A program made the position numbers and the translations under genes. The notes under the pieces were generated by a model that was given only the letters and a program-made list of their open reading frames with translations, searched no databases and was not told the origin of the DNA. 64,000 nucleotides of DNA from Xylaria sp. FL1777 (taxonomy: Eukaryota > Ascomycota > Sordariomycetes > Xylariales > Xylariaceae), in NCBI GenBank assembly GCA_022578965.1, contig MU400717.1:1-64000 (forward strand). The letters run 5' to 3'. Positions 34,785 to 44,255 of this stretch are shown piece after piece; positions within the stretch are counted from its first letter, which is position 1, and each line of letters starts with the position of its first letter.

Positions 34785-35216
34785 CTATCGCCACCCAATC
34801 GCCCTCATCTCAGGGTAATCCAACAACCGCCGATCGTCGACCGTGATGATCTCAGGGCGGCGGGGTGTGTCCCAGCGCAGCGACGCGCACTCGGAGCAGT
34901 ATCCGCCGTAGTAGCGCTCACGACGCCGGAAGCAGCCGCGACATTCGGCGATGCGAGATCCGTTGCTGCGATTCTCGATCCACATCGTGGACCCGGGTGC
35001 ATTATAAATGACCGTATTGGACCTACTACTACTACTACTACTACTCCGGTAGCGGTCTTCGAACGACCGCTCGTCAATGACGAGTTTCCCCTCGTTGACA
35101 ATGTACCGCGTGGGCCGGTGACTGTGTCGCAAGTCGCGCCCTATCTGGTGCGCCAGCTCGTAGCCGTCTTTATAGTAACCATCTTTGTTGTAACGGTCAT
35201 AGTAGTAAGAGGGCAT
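34785..35216 (-). CDS. hypothetical CxxC protein, 143 aa
   Basis: Intronless 143-residue frame from an ATG. The N-terminus is Tyr/Asp-rich (MPSYYYDRYNKDGYYKDG). A serine run follows, encoded by an AGT repeat (CTACTACTA on the plus strand, about 35024-35044). The C-terminal half has paired CxxC motifs, CRGC and CSEC, 11 residues apart, which look like a small zinc-binding knuckle. No named family is recognised. The ordered zinc-ligand pair and the long open frame support a real gene, but the repeat-rich composition calls for caution. Confidence 0.55.
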   Translation of the reverse strand: MPSYYYDRYNKDGYYKDGYELAHQIGRDLRHSHRPTRYIVNEGKLVIDERSFEDRYRSSSSSSSRSNTVIYNAPGSTMWIENRSNGSRIAECRGCFRRRERYYGGYCSECASLRWDTPRRPEIITVDDRRLLDYPEMRAIGWR

Positions 35217-36862
35217 CGTGACGGTCGGAACGGTGGTGAGTTAGCTTGGGGGTGGGTAGGCCGAGGAAGTGCTAGGTATGGTTGATGGTGTCGGTAATAG
35301 CCTAGTTTCTCTTGTATGCGATAATGATCTGATACTGTATTTCTTAACTGTATGACAGGATTCTTGCGTTGTTGTTGATAGTTGCGTGTCACTCGCGTTA
35401 CACTGACTCAAGACAGAAGAGCAACGGTGCAAAACTTGTAGGGACAAGAAGATTGGGGATGTTAGTTATTACGGAACCTTTCATTCCTCCCATACCGCAT
35501 CCCTATATATGCGGGCGAAGCCTTAGCTCCTGGATTGCTGACCAAGAACTGTTATCTGCACACGGAATCCGCTAAGCACCCAGCTGAGCGGACCAAGGAG
35601 GGTGATGTCATGCATATTGCATAGTGGCCGGGCGAAAAGGCGCTCACCAGCCTTCCCCCAAGTCTTCGTTACGTGTGTCAGAACATGCACAACGAGGCTC
35701 GGCGCTCAGACACGGCATATACGCGACGCAGAGAGAGCAATCAGATAGGCCGTGTTAGCACGGCGTAACGCTCGTGACTGTTCGGTAGCCAATGAGGGTT
35801 AGCCTTGGCAGGAAGAAGCCTAACAATGTCATGCCGACATCAACGTATTCCATCATCCTGACACGTGGTCACGGCCAGTATGAAGACTCATCGACCCCTT
35901 AAACACCCAACAATGCCTTCAGGCTGCAGCCTGCTTGTGTTGGCTCTTAGACGTTCCCTTTCTCTTCCTCCGCGATGAATCTGATTGTTAGGAATGGATT
36001 ATGATTCTGGCCGCGCGATTCGCCGAGGAATGGTTCTGTTAATACTGCTCTGTTTACTTGAACTTGGTGCTCATACTGCTTCACTTGCATACTCCGTACT
36101 TCTGAACCATTACAAAGCAATAACTGACAGGAAGTCCAAAAAAGAAAAGACGAAGGAGGAGAAAGGGAAAAGAGACTTAGTTATATAGTTGTTAGGCATA
36201 GTGCATACCTTAAGGCCGTATCATGCGGCCATCGTGAGTCTACAGTGAGCACTATAATGCCCGTACGTGCTCGGAGTTGTGTACTGAACTTGCTGTCGAT
36301 TGCATGGGCCATATCTGCATCCAACTACAACTGTTCCTCGCTCCTTGCCGTTTCCGATGGGATCATGCGATACTAGTCGTACTATTGATATTGAGACGGG
36401 GAGGTGGGAAGTCTGAAATACAAGGTGTAGTCAAGTTACCAACGCACCCAGTATAGTAGAAGATCGAATTTCTTCCTAGATAGTGTTAGACTTTTACACT
36501 TACCCTCATGCTTGAATTTGAATCGCGAAACGTATTGGGATTGCTTACCTCACTACCTAGGTACTTAGGTAGTGATAGCGAACTCTGTAGTGCGGGAGCT
36601 ATGTGGCACACCTGTTGTAATCTAACCTAACTCGCGAAAGTATCTGCTTAGCAAAACTTGAAAGTCTTCCTAAGCTTCATGAAATTCAACCAAAAACAGA
36701 AAAGAGAAAAAGGAAAGAAAACAAGACGCTCATACCTATTAATACTAGGTAGCTCTCCTCTGCTGGTGGTAATTTACTAGGGTCATTGTGGGGGCCAATT
36801 CTGAACTACCTAGGTACTGGTTCATCAGCCACGAACTTAAACAGCCCTCATCTCACCCTCAG
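35217..36862. other. intergenic, 1.6 kb
   Basis: No convincing gene. A 67-residue plus frame at 35985-36188 with one hydrophobic span (MVLLILLCLLELGAH) and a Lys-rich tail is the only candidate and is not supported by family resemblance. Copies of TACCTAGGTA lie at 36554 and 36807. Confidence 0.4.
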
Positions 36863-37198
36863 ATGCCGAGAACACGACCAGCACAACAATGCTATATATT
36901 CCAGACCGTAAAATCATGTCTCACAACCACCACTATTCCCCGACGATTCACTAGCACCCGTCGGCAGTCTCAAAATCAGAGTCCAGCAGAAGACCATAAC
37001 GTCACAACACCTCAAACACACCTCCAATCATCTCAAGACATCCCCAAGAAAAAGACAATGGCACAGCTAGACGAGGAGCTAAGACAGAAGATGTCCGCCA
37101 TCGCGGGCGACGGTGGTGAGGCGGGCGTCGAGTACGAGGATGGTAAGCCGGTGGCCATGAAGCGGAGCGTGAAGGACAACATGTTTCGATATATATGA
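36863..37198 (+). CDS. small conserved mitochondrial-type protein, 111 aa
   Basis: The open frame begins further upstream only with a GTG; the first ATG at 36863 gives MPRTRPAQQCYIF, followed by a basic, Ser/Thr-rich segment (TTTIPRRFTSTRRQ) typical of a mitochondrial presequence. The C-terminal half (MAQLDEELRQKMSAIAGD, then EAGVEYEDGKPVAMKRSV and NMFRYI) has the character of a conserved short domain, and I recall similar endings in uncharacterised proteins of filamentous ascomycetes. Function is unknown. No intron is needed. Confidence 0.7.
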   Translation: MPRTRPAQQCYIFQTVKSCLTTTTIPRRFTSTRRQSQNQSPAEDHNVTTPQTHLQSSQDIPKKKTMAQLDEELRQKMSAIAGDGGEAGVEYEDGKPVAMKRSVKDNMFRYI

Positions 37199-38241
37199 CG
37201 ATCTGCATATATGCCGTGACCATGGGAGAGAGTTGGACTCCTAGGCTCTTCTTCAATCCATTACAAACTTATGACCGTGTGACGGGGTGCGAAAGCAGGA
37301 GATTCCGCGACTGCCCGGCCGTCAGTCTAGGTACATGTACGGACCAGGCGAGTAGTTGTCCTATATCATCTCTTCTCATGTATTCAAAAGCCGGCGATTT
37401 CCCTTCGATAGTACACAGCCATACGAATAAGCAGGGACGTCACGACCACACGGCACGACTGCATAATACTATGGGCATTTCCCGGCTATTGCGTCATGAA
37501 AATAGCAGGCATCATAGAGAATACATTTCAAGAAAACTTCGCAAAACCACTACAATCTAGACTGATTATATCGTGTGACCATGCGTATCTAGCGTCAAGC
37601 ATAGTTATCTACTCCTCTCTCGCTTGTAGCATATATCTCAGACCACAGTAAGTCCAGATCCTGTTGGTATATCTATTCAGACGACGCATGTTTCACCCGC
37701 CTGCGAGGTTATAGTCTAAGAACCGACATAGCTAAGTAACACAGTTCAGAGTTCAACGTAGAGGAGCTCTTGACCTTGCTCAACCTTTCACTATTCATGT
37801 ACTAAACCGAACCAGCTATTTCACCAAGGCAGAGTAGCCCTTGAGGAGGAGGAGCAGCTATTATTATAAGAACTACGACGAAAGAAGCGGAGGATCAATA
37901 CTACGAAGCGTATGAAAGCCAACACAATGCGAACTTCACAACAGGATATCATCTGCGAACTAGATCGAAGTCAGTCGGTTGGTTAGTCATACAGGTATTT
38001 GCACGCCTCGTGTGACCCCTCTTTCTACTTGCACAGTAGAATTAGATAGCAAATCAAATACTCAGCAAACATGGTATTCGCAACTGAATCAGGGTCCTCA
38101 TAACTCATAGTATCGCCGTCCACCATTCGCAGTCCAGAACGCCATTTGCCAGCTAACCACCAACGCCATAAGCAGGTAGACATAGAACCCTATCAGTAAG
38201 CCGCAGCTGTTAACTCGGTTTCACAGCACGGCTTGACTAAT
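37199..38241. other. intergenic
   Basis: This spacer separates the 3' ends of two convergent genes, the short mitochondrial-type gene and FEN1. No gene is seen; only short frames without family resemblance. Confidence 0.35.
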
Positions 38242-39598
38242 CTACGCTGTGCCCCTAGGTCGCCCTTTAGTTTTAGCCTTCTCCTTCTTCTCTTCCTTAA
38301 GCTTCTTCTTCTTCGCCTCATTTTGCTCCTCATGTTTCCTCTTCAGCGCAGCTTTCTCCTCCTCCGTCTTGGGTACAGGCTTGAAGAAACCCTCGAGCCG
38401 GGCTTGTTGCGAGCTTTTGCTGCCCTTCTCCAGCCTGGCGGCGCCTGCTCGGACGCGGTCTTCATTGAACCCCTTGTCAGTGCACAGGAATTTAACGAGG
38501 CCTTCGGTGTCGGGCTTCTCCCACTTGAAGTCGCATAGTGGATCATCGGCCTTTCGCACGTCGGGCTCGAAGAACAGCGCTCGTGCATCGGTGAAGGGCC
38601 AGTCGTCGGGCACCGTATACTTATGCTTCGGATCGTTCTGGATAAATTCGACTACTTTCTCGAGCGTGCCGTGTTCGCGGATCAGCTTTAAGGCGGTGGA
38701 GGGTCCGATCTTAGGAATGGGGTCGAGGTAATCACATCCAAGCAAAATACAGAGATCCACAAACTACCAGAGTTAGCGAGTGCGATATGAGCCATGCCAT
38801 GTGTGGGTGGCGTACTTGTTTGCGATCCATTCGCAGACCCTCGAGAGCTCTATCTACGGAGATTTCCTGGATGGGCTCCTTTCGCTGCTCGCTGAATGTC
38901 AAGTGTCGGAGGAGGATAGGGCTGTCAAAGCATAGAGTGTCCATGTCCTCGCTGGCGGCGGCATAGACCTTGCCGGCTCTCGCAAGGACGGCGCACTGGG
39001 CCTCAGCCTCAGTGGGGGCAACAATGTAGGGAATACCCATCAGCTTTAGGAGTTGTTGGCACTCGGCATTGTGCTCTCTGGTGACTCGGACGGTTCGTCG
39101 CGAAAACTTCTCAACATCTTCGGCAGTACCCGTTTCCTTGGCTTCCTCGAGGTCTTCGTTTGCCTCGGCCTTGCGCTGGAACCGTTTGGCAAGTTCGCCG
39201 GATTTGAGTTTCGGGGGCGCACCATCAAAGACATAGAGGGGCTTTATGCCATTGTCAACCATGCGGAGAGTACGATAGAACATGCCCATGAGATGGGAGG
39301 TGGTATCGCCCGACTCGTTCATTAGCTGCTGGCCATCGGATCGAACGGCGATGAGAAAACTATAGATGCTCATGGAGCTGGGGATAGGCTACGTTAACGT
39401 GTGTACCCAGACGACGGGAACACCAATAGCGACAACGTACGCATCCTACACAGTAAAAGGTTAGATCCTCGGCCGAGAAAATCGGCATGGCAGACGTACA
39501 ATGGCAACCTTGCGACCGAAATGGTTCTTGATGTCGCCCTCCTTGATGGCGGCCGGCGCCTCCTCCTTGAGCACGGAGAAAAGACTTTTAATACCCAT
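38242..39598 (-). CDS. FEN1: flap endonuclease 1 (FEN1/RAD27)
   Basis: Structure-specific 5' nuclease that removes Okazaki flaps and acts in base-excision repair in the nucleus. Exons on the minus strand: 39598-39500, 39445-39441 (five nucleotides), 39377-38816 and 38763-38242; introns of 54, 63 and 52 nt are all GT-AG. The coding total is 1188 nt, 395 residues, the family's usual length. Features: N-terminal [10 protein letters not shown], Asp34 in [40 protein letters not shown] (helix-hairpin-helix), and a PCNA-binding box QARLEGFF followed by a Lys-rich tail. Asp34-Ala35 spans the micro-exon. Without that exon the frame is lost and the first catalytic Asp is missing. Confidence 0.95.
39441..39445 (-). 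other. FEN1: 5-nt micro-exon of FEN1
   Basis: On the minus strand the bases GATGC are preceded by an acceptor (CTGTGTAG) and followed by a donor (GTACGTTG). Exon 1 ends in phase 0 after VAI and exon 3 starts CTCCATGAGC, so the spliced codons are GAT GCC TCC ATG AGC = DASMS, the invariant FEN1 sequence. CTAAC and GTTAAC branch-like sites lie in the flanking introns. Confidence 0.8.
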
Positions 39599-40344
39599 GC
39601 TTACGGTACAAGCTCGAGGGCCAGGACGAGGGCCAGGACGAGGGCCAGGACGAGGGCGAATGCGAACGGGGAACACAAGTGGGAAGAGATAGGGTGACTG
39701 GGCTGCGTGGTTGCGCCCGGAGCGTAGGTTGGTATGGTTGTGTGACGTCTGGAGGAGAAGAGAAGAGAAGGGATGAAGAGAATGGACAGAGGGTACCCGT
39801 AGTCAGTGATGTCACGATGAAGAGAAATCAATTAAGCTAGGAAGCTACTTCAGAGAAAAGACGCGCTTTCTAGAACGTGTCACGCGACAGTGGGGATAGG
39901 CCTGTAGGTACCTACCTAGGTACCTGTATTTGAAACCGGTAGTGTATGTAGGTAGGTACCTACTTAGGTAAGTAGGTGGATAATTATTTCAACCACTATT
40001 ACATCTCTATGAGTCCAAAAAAACAACAACATTATGTTTAAAACAAATGACAGTCACCAACTTGTACCTATGAAAGTGCGAACATTCGTAAGGTACATGT
40101 AATTCCTCCAACGTACCAACTAAATGATATGCAGTTGGCGTTGCGTCTCTAATATTGGCTCTTATCTACTCTTTTCTATACTATCAGGTAGGTACTTAGC
40201 AAATATCCTGCCTACTAGGTACGCAGTACATTATGATGTACATAATAGTGTCAACATATACCGCACTCTCACTAGAATGCTTCTATTGTTCGTGGCTCAA
40301 CGTAACCAGGCGAGCGTCAGTAGTACTGCAGTCGACCATATGTA
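39599..40344. other. FEN1 upstream region with 12-bp tandem repeat
   Basis: Three perfect copies of GGGCCAGGACGA plus a partial one lie at 39618-39657, 20-60 bp upstream of the FEN1 start codon. A dense TAGGTACCTACCTAGGTACCT palindromic patch is at about 39904-39924, with related units at 39945-39976. No gene is seen up to the MFS stop codon. Confidence 0.6.
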
Positions 40345-42372
40345 TTAGATCGTATACCGGAACCTCGGACTCTCGTCTCCAAGCTCGGCCATTTCTTCTT
40401 CGGATAAGTTGGCATGCTCCGGCTTGACCAGTCCCTTGTCACGCCTCCTATTCTCTCGTGCGTATGAGAACCAAAGAGTCCCGAATGCCATCGCCGACAA
40501 GCCCACCAGTGACAACGCTATACTGTTGCCCTTGATGTATCTAGGCTGATCACTACTTGCACTATGGGTCGTTTGTTAGTGACGACCATGATCCGGGGGG
40601 GGGAGGGGGGGTCATGATTGTGCTGGTCGGCTATGAGATCCATCCATGAACACGACGCCGGCTTACTAGATGAAAGATGCCATAATTCCACTACTATTGC
40701 CAATCGTGAGCTGCAAACCGTTGGCGGTTGTGCGCTTTCCATACCGCGGGCTGTTGTTCGGTAGCTATGTCAACGGTCAGCTATGGGAACCGTGAACGCG
40801 CTTCATGACAACATCGTGGCAAAGACTCACCCAGGCCAGAGGCAGACCGACCAAGACGTAAAGTCCTGTTGCGATCAAAAAGCACCTAGGACACATCAGT
40901 CACCTCCCTTAACTTCAATTATTCTTCAGCTCACGCGAAGTAATGCACGCCCGCCGACGTGTTCGATATCAAGATCCCGTAACCGATGACGCTGATCGCT
41001 GCCCATATGACGCAAAAGATGGCTCGCATCTGCTTGCGATCGGAAATATAGGCGATCGTCATGTACGAAATCGCCCCGAGAGCGTAACATGGGATCGTGA
41101 GCAATTGAACCTCCGCTGTCGACCACGAGCCCAGACCCTGGATGATGGCTGGGAGGAAAACGGAGAAGCCTGTACTCTTCGTTTTAGATTCACGTCTACC
41201 TCTTACAATATACACCATAATGGCCGGGGTAACACTTACTATAAAGCATCGTGTCACTTCCAAACTGCCCGACGCAGAACATCCATATCCTCCAATCTTT
41301 AAATGCCTTGATCATATCCTTTCTGTTGAACCTTTGCGCGCTCTCCGTATACCCATATTGGCGCTGATGTCTCGCAGCCATGAGCATTTTCTCGTCGGAA
41401 TTCAAGAAGTACGCATGTTCCGGATCATTTGGCAAGAAGAAGAGAGTCATGACGCCCAGTATGATAGTAGGAATTCCCTCGATAATCATGATCCAACGCC
41501 AGCCCCTCATGTCACGCGCACCGTCAAGATGCCCGATGCCATAGGCAAGGAGACCTCCGACCGCGCCGGCGATGGCGGCACTAACGAAGAGATAGCCGAC
41601 ACGCAACGCGAGCTCGCGTTTCGTATAGAAAAAGGTGAGGTATACATTGAGGGCCGGAAACAGTCCAGCTTCGAACGCGCCTAACAGCACACGCAGCGCC
41701 ACGAGGCTCCCGAAATTATGTACGAAGCCCGTAGCCAGTGCTATTATCCCCCAAACAAACACGATGAAGGCTATCCAACGCTGAGGTCCGATGGGCTTCA
41801 GAACAAGATTGGAGGGAAGCTCGAAAATTATATCTGTGGACTTGACATCAGCTCTACACTACGTCATTGACCGTAACCGTGCCAAACGCAAAGGCGCGCC
41901 GCAGTATGGTATATCTCCCGCCGAAAAGCTGGGTTCAGCTTTGCCAGCTAGTCTCTTGACTTACAAGTGACGAAGACGATAGAAACAGCAATCTGGAACT
42001 GGTTAGGAGTCAGGCCTAAATCTTCTTCTAGACCATATAGTCGCGCATTGCCGATATTCACTCTGTAATCAAGTCAGCACCTACACACCTACCTATGCAC
42101 ATCTCTCTACAAGACGAACCTGTCCAAGAAGCTGAATGTATCTACAACGGGTAGGAGTAAGCCAACAAATACACAGAGGGGTAGAGGGAGCTTGCAGACT
42201 TCAACCTACAAAGTAACATAACAAGAGGAACGATGTGCCAATCAAGCTTGCGCACTAGTTTTCTCTCGTCAACCATGAAACTGGTGCCCTCGTCATAGGT
42301 GGCGCCATCCTCTGCGTCCTGGGGCGCCTTGGGGTACAAGTGTTGCGGTTTAAGGGTAGCAGCGATCATCAT
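40345..42372 (-). CDS. MFS permease, DAL5/allantoate-type anion:cation symporter
   Basis: Eight exons on the minus strand: 42372-42210, 42141-42120 (22 nt), 42062-41965, 41833-41240, 41169-40935, 40885-40831, 40764-40667, 40561-40345. All introns are GT-AG with consistent phases and total 1482 coding nt, 493 residues, the family length. Landmarks: VRKLDWHIVPLVMLL, SFLDRVNIGNARLYGLE, LRVLLGAFEAGLFPALNVYL, MRGWRWIMIIEG, LGSWSTAEVQLLTIPCYALG, TANGLQLTIGNSSGIMAS. About 12 membrane spans; plasma-membrane uptake of a carboxylate or nitrogen compound (allantoate, nicotinate, vitamin-like) is typical of this family. The open frame starts further upstream only with TTG, so I chose the first ATG, at 42372; an upstream exon is possible because a good acceptor (CTTTTCCAG) precedes it. 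Confidence 0.92.
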
Positions 42373-44255
42373 CCGCTGCTTTTTCGCTAGTACTTCTCTC
42401 TCGTTTCTTAATTTAATGGCTCCTGGAAAAGAAGAGACGGATGAGCGTTGCGTAGGAACCAAGTGTAAGTATATATGCAGGATATATTCTTCGTAGCTGA
42501 GTAAATTGAAAGTCTCGTAGACTAATTAGTGTGATGCATAAACGTACAGTTCCATTTGATAGGCGCCACGGGAAACACCGGTAAGCATCTAGTACCTAGT
42601 CCAGGGAATGTCTCTTCACCCCGCAGATACCAGAGACCGGGGCACTCGCATGGCAAGAGTCATTATGCGACGAGCATTATCTGAAGATGGAGAAATTGGG
42701 ATTAAGTAAATAAGCATCGGCAGTGTTCATCCATAGGCAAACAATATATATGTATTGCCTAGGGATTTTCTGACACGTATCTACTTGATGACAACATTTG
42801 GTTTACATATAAATAAATAAGTAACATGTATGATTTTTGCTACCTTATCTCGGAGTAGAGATGTATAGCAGCCTCCCAGTGCCGTGATTAAGCTTATTCG
42901 TTATCTAACGCCACCCTAGTCATTTGAACAACAAGTACTATTGTTGCTTACTAGGTAGTATCTGCCGCGATCAAAGAAGGCATTTAGCATAGTTATCTAC
43001 GAATAGATTATCCAGATTCTGGAGTAGTATACGTGTAGTGTAGCTCTAAGCTTTTGCTCTAAGGGTGCAACTAGTAAATATAGCTAAGTACATAAACTTA
43101 GCTATAAATTCTATTAAATCAAAGGTATATATTAGTATAGCAAAGGTTGTATAATAGCTACCTAGGTATGTAAGTTAAAGGTTAAAACTATAAATAAAAG
43201 TAAAGTGTGCTATGCAATGCTTGTTGTTTTACAGATTATTTTTGGTTAATCCTGCAAGTTACTCGACATTACATCAAAATAGGACTAGTTAGTATGCGGC
43301 TACAGTGAGGTGTGGAGTAGTTAGCAGGGCGGGTAGAAGAATTGCCGTGTGAGGTTTGAGGTGATGCCCGAAAAACCGAGGCCACTGTCGCTTTTATTAG
43401 TATCCATGGAGTATCCAAGGCTATCCCATTTTGTATGGGAAATGGAGCTATGTGGAGACATCCTGTGGACTATACCAAAATTGGTTTAAGGTGATGCCCC
43501 GATATCAAAACGTGATGCCCGAAAAACCGTGGCCAGTCCAGACCGATAATATAGAAAATGCTAGCTAGAAACTCACTTGCGCAGTACCAATTTACTACCA
43601 AATCCGATCTGTGTACAACGCAAGTATATACAGGGATAAGGCGAGTATAGTTACTCGAGGTATAAGTAGTATAAAACAGGCCCTAGACACCACTACTCCT
43701 AGAAGTGGTGAACAAAATATAGCAGTAGGCTCAACGGGAAGGACATAACCATTTCATCTTTCTATCCCTATGCTGAGTTGTATTGATAAGGATGCACCCT
43801 CCTGATAGGGATGAAGCATATATCACAATAATATGCGTTTGAATTATGGATGTCACGCGAGCGAATAGGGGAAACTAAATGCATTTTTTGTTCGGTGACG
43901 GCCATAGCATAACAACATAGCTAACCACCAGACCGTGCTAAAGATCAAGGAGCATCCTGTACGCATTAAGGCACTCCTAAGTAAGAGTAATTATCGCTCC
44001 TGACGCTCATCGCTCCTGACGCTCATCTCTCCCCTCCATTAAGTAGCGATCAATGACCCCAGGTACATTCTCAAACACATCATGATACCTCGGTCAGAAA
44101 ACAAAAGGCTCTAGTCCAACCTCAATATCTCCGACTCTACTGCTTCGCAACAAATACTCGACTAAGTCGCCCGGTGAGGGTCGCTCGATGCCTAGTAGAT
44201 TGTGCGTGTATGGCCATACTGTCGATGCAACGATTTTCATTGCGAGACATCCTTC
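42373..44255. other. intergenic, 1.9 kb, AT-rich with repeats
   Basis: No gene. Parts of 42.7-43.25 kb are AT-rich. Contains a TACCTAGGTA copy at 43159, two direct copies of a ~26-bp sequence starting GTGATGCCCGAAAAACCG at 43361 and 43512, and a perfect 16-bp duplication (CGCTCCTGACGCTCAT) at 43995-44026. Confidence 0.55.
43361..43537. repeat. direct repeats GTGATGCCCGAAAAACCG
   Basis: The sequence GTGATGCCCGAAAAACCG followed by A/T and GGCCA occurs at 43361 and again at 43512 in the same orientation, about 150 bp apart. A shorter relative, GGTTTAAGGTGATGCCCC, lies between them at about 43485, echoing GGTTTGAGGTGATGCCC before the first copy. They may be ends of a small non-autonomous transposon or a minisatellite-like remnant; no coding sequence is enclosed. 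Confidence 0.6.

Noticed and set aside
35985..36188. A 67-residue membrane peptide gene
   Set aside because: One hydrophobic span and a Lys-rich tail are not enough evidence, and no family resemblance is seen.
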